Origin: Bacteroidota bacterium
GTDB taxonomy: Bacteria; Bacteroidota; Bacteroidia; Chitinophagales; UBA2359
DNA: 10,863 nt
Direction of reading: 5' to 3'
Assembly (NCBI GenBank): GCA_020631675.1
Contig: JAHDGT010000117.1
Coordinates: 1 to 10,863 of the forward strand
The position numbers were made by a program, and so were the translations under genes. The notes beneath the pieces were generated by a model. It worked only from the letters and a program-made list of their open reading frames with translations, searched no databases and was not told where the DNA came from. Of the stretch, positions 1-6,400 are shown in pieces (position 1 is the first letter of the stretch; the number at the start of each line of letters is the position of its first letter).

Positions 1-471
1 GCTTGTTCTGGCGAGCCTTTCAATTTATCAGCTACGCTGGATCCAGCTGGAGCACCCAATGTCACTTACAACTGGACCGGTCCGAATGGATTCAGTAGTA
101 CAGAAGCTAACCCAGAGGTTATTGCGACGAATACAACTTGTGATCCAATTAATTTGACCTACAATCTTTCGATCACTTGTACCAATGATGGCTCGAATGT
201 GGTCAGTGGTCAGACGATAGATGTTACGCTTTACCCAGAGATCGACCCAAGTGGTATTTCTGTTGATAATACCTCTTTCATCAATGACCCTGATTGTCAG
301 ATCATCGCCTCTTCAGATCTTTGTCCGAATTTCACTATTAATGGTGTGGCTGGCAGTAATTCGATTAATTACTCTTCTGGTGATAATGGCGCTAATGCGA
401 GTATTATCGTTTCCAGTGGAGGTGCTTGTACTTATGAGTTAAACCCGGCTGTTACTTGTTTGAGTGATTGT
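1..471 (+). repeat. Ig-like unit D1 (partial at 5' edge)
   Basis: Begins ACSGEPFNLSATL with TYNWTGPNGF, typical of Bacteroidota Ig-like repeats with a Cys near the start and a core Trp. The middle NTTCDPINLTYNLSITCTNDG-like segment and the closing Cys-rich part align by eye with D2 (739-1236). The unit may begin slightly before the window. Confidence 0.6.
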
Positions 472-2733
472 ACATTAGCTGATGTAAGCACATCGGTTGG
501 CTGTGCAGGAGGTGGGAATAGTTTCCAAGTGACGCTTACGGTAAACGACTTAGGAGATTCGCCGAGCTTAGAAATACAACCTTCTCAAGGTGCTTTTAGC
601 TCGGTTACAGCTACAGGCAGTTATATTGTTGGTCCTTTCTCCGCGCTAGACGGACCAGTAAACATCAAATTAGTCAATGCTAATGATCCGGGTTGTAACA
701 TCAACTTAGGAAACTTCTTCGAGAACTGTGATGATTGCCCTACATTAAGCAATGCGACCATAAGTAATCCGACTCCTTGTTCTGGTGACCCTGTTCTGCT
801 TATTGCTAATGTTAGTGGTGGGACTATCAACGCTGACTACACTTTACAATGGTATGAAAATGGCGTTGCCATACCTTATGCGAATGGAATCACTCATAAC
901 CATACCCCTTTAACCTCTACGAATTGTGCAGCGGAGGAATTCATTTTCAGTGTTGAAATGACGTGCTTGAATGGTGGTGTTTTGGGAACTGGTTCTCTGG
1001 ACATTGACCCAATAATGGTTTACCCGGAACCGCAGTATGGTGTAGACTATACCTTCGTCAATGGAGGCTGTAGTGTGCAGCCCATTGACAATTGCGGAGA
1101 CTTAGTAGTTGATTTAGGTGGTGCCGCAGACCCTAATGAAGGGGAAAGTGTTACCGTGAACTATAATATTGGGGTTAGTGGTGCACCCGCATCTTGCCAA
1201 GCCAGCGGATCTGTTGACATTGCTTGTTTCCAATGTGTTGACACACCCGGCAACGGGACCACAACCGAACAATATGTCTGCTTTGGTGATGCTTTTGAAA
1301 TCTCTAATCTTGGTGCCTTGACCACCAGTCCGGGTTTTGAAGTAGGTGTTGCGGTTACGGTTCAACCTCCTACGAATTTTGCTGACTTAAGTGCTTTGTT
1401 GGCCGCATCCATTGACATCCAAGGTCCCTATGCGGCACCTGGTACTGTTTCTCCAAGTTTGAGTTATACCAATGACAATAGTGTACTGACCGCGGGTAAC
1501 ACCTATTATTTCACACCTTTCACTTCTTTTGCAACAACGAATGGGGTATTCCATTCTGATGCTGGTACATTCAGTGCCCCAACACCAGCTGCTTTTTCCA
1601 TTGATCCTGAGATCGGCGGTGGTATCATTACTATTCCGAATTTACCTTATTGCGAAGGTGCCACGCAATATGATATCAGAGTGTGTGTGGAAGATGTGAC
1701 CACAGATGGGCAAGAACCTTTACAAGAAACTTTCTTCGGCATTGAACTACCCGGTGGTTTATACTCCAACTTCCCTAATATTGACGACATTCATGATTCT
1801 TGTGATGAAGGATTTTTAGGATTCACTTGTGACCCTCAATGTTATTCTCAAAATGGTTGGACTGGAGACGTGAGTGGTGAAAGTTTCAATATCATAATGG
1901 TGAACCCACCTATTGTTGGTGTTCAGACCATGAATTTAGATTGGGACATCACTGTAGAGCAAGTAGGTGGTAACTATAGCTTCCCATTTGCTTGTAATAG
2001 TTGTGGGGTAATGGGCGCACCTGCTGTCGTTCATTTACTTCCCGCTATCAATATGACAAGCATTAATCCTGCTCCTACCCCTTTGTGTGAAGGTGAAACG
2101 GTTAACTTGAACGACTATAGTTCTGTCTCTATTCCACCAGATGCGGAGGGTGAATTCGTGTGGTATGATGATGACCCAGCAAATGGAGGAGTTCCTGTTG
2201 CTGACATCGTTAATTTACTTCCTATTGAAGGGCAGAACTACTACTTAGTTTTCGCTTTAAATGACAATGCGTCTTGTAGCGTTCAAGAAACGATAAGCTT
2301 TGTGGTAGAGCCTTTACCGCTTCTAAATCCGCCTGTATTGATTCCGATCTGTCAAGGTAGTTCATTCGACTTAACACTTTATGAAGGTCAGATCACCTCA
2401 GATCCAGGTTCCTTTACATGGTATGTTGGCGACCCTAATGATGGAGGTGCGCTTATTACTAACCCTGCTAATGTTACTCCACTGGGTTCTGAGCCATACT
2501 GTGCGGAATTCCGCTCTAATATTAATCCGAATTGTACGAATACCATTTGCTTCTCAGCTGAGTATAATTCTCTACCCGTTTTATTAAATGCCCTACCTGT
2601 TATCTGTGCCGGAGATGAAGTTGATCTGACGGATAATGAAGCAGACCTTAATACAGACCCAGGTAGTGGTTTGATGGGGATCCATTTATGGGAGGTGCTC
2701 CGATCGCTGTTGATGGAAATGGCGACATTCTGA
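1..2733 (+). CDS. N-proximal part of a giant T9SS surface protein (5' partial; ends at a frameshift)
   Basis: The frame is open from the first base, so the true start lies upstream. A TTG at 154 could be called a start, but it sits inside an Ig-like domain and has no ribosome binding site. Window codons 1-157 and 247-412 are two related Ig-like units with the opening ACSGEPFNL / PCSGDPVLL and a shared middle TCTNDG / TCLNGG. Codons 158-246 are a GPF-motif unit like the B repeats downstream. Codons 413-679 are non-repetitive and contain Cys. From codon 680 run Leu-Pro-initiated Ig-like units, each with a Trp-Tyr...Asp-Pro motif. There is no enzymatic motif; the likely role is extracellular, as a stalk or adhesin. 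The last 20 or so codons (LMGIHLWEVLRSLLMEMATF) do not fit the repeat, while frame 3 continues it from Trp at 2667. The native product therefore probably does not end here. The specific ligand is unknown. Confidence 0.85.
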   Translation, partial: ACSGEPFNLSATLDPAGAPNVTYNWTGPNGFSSTEANPEVIATNTTCDPINLTYNLSITCTNDGSNVVSGQTIDVTLYPEIDPSGISVDNTSFINDPDCQIIASSDLCPNFTINGVAGSNSINYSSGDNGANASIIVSSGGACTYELNPAVTCLSDCTLADVSTSVGCAGGGNSFQVTLTVNDLGDSPSLEIQPSQGAFSSVTATGSYIVGPFSALDGPVNIKLVNANDPGCNINLGNFFENCDDCPTLSNATISNPTPCSGDPVLLIANVSGGTINADYTLQWYENGVAIPYANGITHNHTPLTSTNCAAEEFIFSVEMTCLNGGVLGTGSLDIDPIMVYPEPQYGVDYTFVNGGCSVQPIDNCGDLVVDLGGAADPNEGESVTVNYNIGVSGAPASCQASGSVDIACFQCVDTPGNGTTTEQYVCFGDAFEISNLGALTTSPGFEVGVAVTVQPPTNFADLSALLAASIDIQGPYAAPGTVSPSLSYTNDNSVLTAGNTYYFTPFTSFATTNGVFHSDAGTFSAPTPAAFSIDPEIGGGIITIPNLPYCEGATQYDIRVCVEDVTTDGQEPLQETFFGIELPGGLYSNFPNIDDIHDSCDEGFLGFTCDPQCYSQNGWTGDVSGESFNIIMVNPPIVGVQTMNLDWDITVEQVGGNYSFPFACNSCGVMGAPAVVHLLPAINMTSINPAPTPLCEGETVNLNDYSSVSIPPDAEGEFVWYDDDPANGGVPVADIVNLLPIEGQNYYLVFALNDNASCSVQETISFVVEPLPLLNPPVLIPICQGSSFDLTLYEGQITSDPGSFTWYVGDPNDGGALITNPANVTPLGSEPYCAEFRSNINPNCTNTICFSAEYNSLPVLLNALPVICAGDEVDLTDNEADLNTDPGSGLMGIHLWEVLRSLLMEMATF
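472..738 (+). repeat. B0, an early divergent B-type unit between D1 and D2
   Basis: 89 codons, within the length range of the B units of the main array. It has a Cys near the start (VGCAGG), a TVNDLGD segment, IVGPFSALDGP matching the GPF motif, and the tail ENCDDC, which parallels the EKDCNC tails downstream. It is much more diverged than B1-B10, so it is an old copy rather than a product of the recent array expansion. Confidence 0.65.
739..1236 (+). repeat. Ig-like unit D2
   Basis: Starts near PCSGDPVLLIANVSGG with core LQWYENG, then STNCAAEEF and EMTCLNGG, which parallel TNTTCDP and SITCTNDG in D1. The second half (GCSVQPIDNCGDL ... ASCQASGSVDIACFQC) parallels the DCQIIASSDLCPNF ... CTYELNPAVTC half of D1. 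Together with B0 this makes a D-B-D arrangement at the left of the window. Confidence 0.6.
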
Positions 2734-3419
2734 TCACTCCAGCTGATGGAGATACATACTATGTCACTTTCACGGATCAAAATGGCTGTTCAAAAACAGG
2801 TAGCGTATCCTATACGGTGCAAGAGTTGCCTTCATTGACCGCTCCTGTTTTAGAAGAAATTTGTCCGGGCACTATGGTTGATTTATCACTTGTAGAACCA
2901 GATATCACAACTGAGGACGGTACATTCGTATGGACACGTTCAAACGCTCTATCTACTCCAGCTACAGTTGTATTAGATGGTGATGGAGATGAAGGTGGTG
3001 TAGCTGTCAATGATGACCCATTGGCACAAGTGCCGGTTGATGGAGATACCTATGTACTGGTTTTCACTTCTACAGAAACAACTTGTAGTCAAAATATATC
3101 ATTCAGCTATTCTTTGTTTGATTTACCTGAGTTCAACCTACCCTTGCCAACACCTGTACTTTGTGCGGAAGATGTTCCTTTAGACTTGACCGCTTTTGAA
3201 GCCGATCTGAGTGCTATAACGAGCTTATCTTTTGAATGGTATTCTGGTGCGACACCTGAAAATGGAGGTACCCTTTTAGATGGTGATGGCACACCTGCGG
3301 ATGATGACCCAAGTGCTCAAATACCTGTCCCTGGTATCTCTTACTACTATATTGTTGCTACTGATGATGTCACCTTATGTACGAATGTGGACTCGGTTAA
3401 AGTAACCTTATACGAGGAA
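2038..3419 (+). repeat. Five tandem Leu-Pro-initiated Ig-like units (C1-C5)
   Basis: Unit starts are 2038, 2314, 2572, 2826 and 3123, with lengths of 276, 258, 254, 297 and 297 bp. Each begins Leu-Pro, then a Cys-containing segment such as PLCEGETVNL, PICQGSSFDL, VICAGDEVDL, EICPGTMVDL or VLCAEDVPLDL. Next comes a Trp motif (VWYDDDP, TWYVGDP, WFDGDP; weaker in C4 and C5), a GG segment, a Tyr-rich strand with a second Cys, and a closing strand. The C3 length (254) is not a multiple of three, which locates the first frame change. C4 and C5 share an insertion with DGDG...DDP that C1 and C2 lack. Confidence 0.75.
2662..2680 (+). other. Frame change 1 inside Ig-like unit C3 (3n+1 bases missing)
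   Basis: Frame 1 reads Asp-Pro-Gly-Ser up to 2667. Frame 3 reads Trp (2667-2669) then FDGDPFMGGAP. The preceding unit reads DPGSFTWYVGDP, so the homology jumps frames at 2667. Adding one T after 2667 gives DPGSWFDGDP; adding seven bases would also restore the two residues between Ser and Trp. Frame 3 has a TAG at 2664-2666, so the switch must be after that. A GGGG run at 2676-2679 could allow a -1 slip, but slipping there would lose the conserved Trp. Confidence 0.8.
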
Positions 3420-6400
3420 GTTACTGGCGCTACAGTTGTTTATGATTGTGAAACAGACAAACTCGTTTTTGATGTAACTGATGCAATTGGTGGAAGTGGG
3501 ACTGGTTATGATGTTTCTCCTGACTCACCGAATCAGTTGACTGATATTATCGCGGAGGATACTGAATTCGCTTTCATCATTCAAGATGATTTCGGTTGTG
3601 TTCAAGACACGATATTTGGCATTAAAGATTGCGAGGTTCCTCCTTGTGAGGCAGAGGCGGGTAATCCAGTCGCACCCCTACCTACTATATGTTATGATGC
3701 GGCAACACCTGCTGCTATTGATGCGATCGGCATACCAGCGGATGCAGGTTCTCCTACGGCTGTTGATCTGACTTATACTTATATCGTTACGGATCCAAAT
3801 GATGATGGTGGCGGCGATGCGCCAGGTGGACTGATCGTTGGCTTTAGCGCGGACGGTAGTTATACCTTCGCTGATGAGACAGGAGCAGCTTTACCTATCG
3901 GCTCATCAAGATGTTTAACCGGTGTAGTTTATGATCAAGCTCAATTGGATGAGATCGTTACTGCAAATGCCAGCTTATTGGGCACATTCGGTGTTTCTCC
4001 GGGTGATGACTTAGCGACATTATTTACTGCTCTTGGTCCACTTTTAGGAAACTTAGATGTTGATGGTGCCTTAGCAGCTTTAACTGGATTATGTGAATTC
4101 GCGACTTGTCCTGAAGGCTTTGAGTTCTGCTTGGATGTAGTAGATGCTCCTTTCTGTGTAGAAGTGGTGGAATGTGTTTGTACCGTTCCTGAAGCTACTT
4201 TCACAGCTACTTGTGGTACAGATCTAAGTCAGTACTTCATTGATGTGAACATTACCGATATGGGTGATGGAAACACCAGCTATAGCATTTCAAATGATGG
4301 TGGTGCGGCAAGTGTGAGTGGTGCTGTAATGGGCGTTACTCAAATTGGACCATTCACTTATGTTGGCGACGGAACAACTGTTTCTGTGACCATTAGTGGT
4401 GAGCAAGATCCAAGTTGTTCTATTCTTGGCCCCGTTAGTGAAAAAGACTGTAACTGCCCAGCTGTGGCAGGTAACCCAGTGAGCTTAGGCGAAGAAGCTT
4501 GTTTTGATGTGGCAACTGCTCCTACTTATGGCCCACTAGGCACCCCAAGTGATTATGTAGGCGGTGGCGCCGACCCACAATTCGCCTACATCGTTACTGA
4601 TCCTAATGATGATGGCGGAGGGGCTGCTCCTGACGGATTATTGCTTGGCTTTAGTGATGATGGCAGCTATACTTTCGAAGATGAAACGGGGGCACCATTG
4701 CCTATTGGTACACAGCGTTGCTTCTATGCCTTTACTTATGATAAAGCTTACTTAGATGCCGTGACCTGTGATCCTGCGAATGCGGGTTTACTAGGGACTG
4801 CTGGTGTTCTTTGTGGTGATGATTTAGGTACTTTATTAAGTAATCCTTTATTGGGTTCTTTGATCGGTCCATTAGATGTAAATGGCGCATTAGCTGCTTT
4901 AGATGGCTTATGTAGCGTATTAGCTTGTCCGCCGGACCCACTTTGTTTCGACTTGAATCCGACACCTATTTGTGTGGAGGTAGCCAACTGTGATGAAGGC
5001 TGCGTGAACCCGATCGCGACTTACTCCACTTCTTGTAATGCGGATGACTTTAGCACTTATTTCGTAGATGTTGACTTGAATAATTTCGGTGCTGGTAATA
5101 CCACTTATACGATCAGCAATAGTCATGATGCCACTACCCTAACAGCAACAGCCGCAGGCATCTACCAAGCGGGTCCATTCAGCTATGCAACAGGAGATGT
5201 AAGCATTACTATAACAGGTGATGAAGACAATACTTGTTTCATTTCTGAGTCGGTTACCGCATTAGATTGTAGCTGTACGAACCCTACGGTTTCTTACTTA
5301 GCGGTTTGTTCAGGCACTGGCCCGGTAACAGAATACTATATAGATGTAACTATTAGTGCTTTAGGTCAGAACGAAAGCAGTTATACCATTAGCAATGATG
5401 CGGGCTTAAGCGCAACCGCTGCTGCTGGTGTTGGTACCTATAGTGTTGGTCCGTTTGTTTATGTAGATGGTACCCAAAGTGTGAACATCACCGTAACGGG
5501 TGAAAGTGACGCCAGCTGTTTCGTGACAGAAGCGATATTAGAGAAAGATTGTGACCTCAGTTGCGATAACCCAAGTGCCTTCTTCTATGCAAGCTGTGGT
5601 GCAGATCCAAGTCAATACTTCATCTCTGTTGACATTACAGACATGGGTGATGGTAACGGCAGTTATACTGTAGATGGTGGTGGTTCAAGCGTAAGTGGCG
5701 CTGGATTGGGTGTGACCCAATTAGGTCCTTTCGCTTATGTGGATGGCACACAAACAGTGACCGTAACGGTTACGGGTGAAGACGATTCCAACTGCTTGAT
5801 CCAAGAAATCGTAACAGAAAAAGATTGTAACTGCCCTGCCTTCACAGGTAATCCTGTTTATGAAACAACAGATGCTTGCTATGATGCAGCTACACCATCG
5901 ACTTTCGGTCCGCTCGGTACCCCTACTGATTATGTAGGTGGTGGCGATGATCCATTCTTTACCTACATCATTACAGATCCAACGGATGATGGAGGCGGTG
6001 CTGCTCCTGGTGGCTTGATCTTAGGTTTCTCTGATACGGGTGAGGTCAGTTTTGAAGATGAAACAGGCGCGCCTCTACCACTAGGCACAGAAAGATGCTT
6101 ATGGGCATTCACTTATGACAAGGCTTATTTGGACCTGATCACTTGTGATCCTGCGAATGCGGGTGTACTGGGTGTTGCGGGTGTGAATTGCGGTGATGAT
6201 TTAGCAACTATCTTAGCCAACCCGACTTTAGGTGGTTTACTTGGACCATTGGACGTTCAAGGTGCTTTGGCAGCTATTGATGGTTTGTGTGAGTTATTAA
6301 CTTGCCCTCCTGGTCAGACCCTTTGCTTTGACGTGGTTGAAGAACCAATTTGTGTTGAAGTAGTGAACTGTGATGAGGGCTGTGTCAGTCCGATCGCAGA

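Noticed and set aside
154..156. TTG at 154 as the true start of the first gene
   Set aside because: The frame is open from base 1 with good Ig-like sequence (YNWTGPNGF) before it. There is no purine-rich ribosome binding site and no signal peptide.
2671..2690. Programmed -1 frameshift at the GGGG run 2676-2679
   Set aside because: No canonical X-XXY-YYZ heptamer is in frame, no obvious downstream stem-loop was seen, and slipping there would drop the conserved Trp that frame 3 keeps at 2667. A simple indel explains the data better.
2388..2780. Antisense open frame opposite the C2-C3 units
   Set aside because: It is a shadow of the plus-strand repeat coding sequence, with no ribosome binding site, no recognisable domain and low-complexity Ser/Arg-rich translation.
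4700..4920. Hydrophobic stretch of A units (LLGTAGV ... LLSNPLLG ... GALAALDGLC) as a transmembrane segment
   Set aside because: It is broken by Asp, Asn, Pro and Cys every few residues and recurs five times in a secreted protein. An amphipathic or buried segment within a disulfide-bonded domain is more likely.
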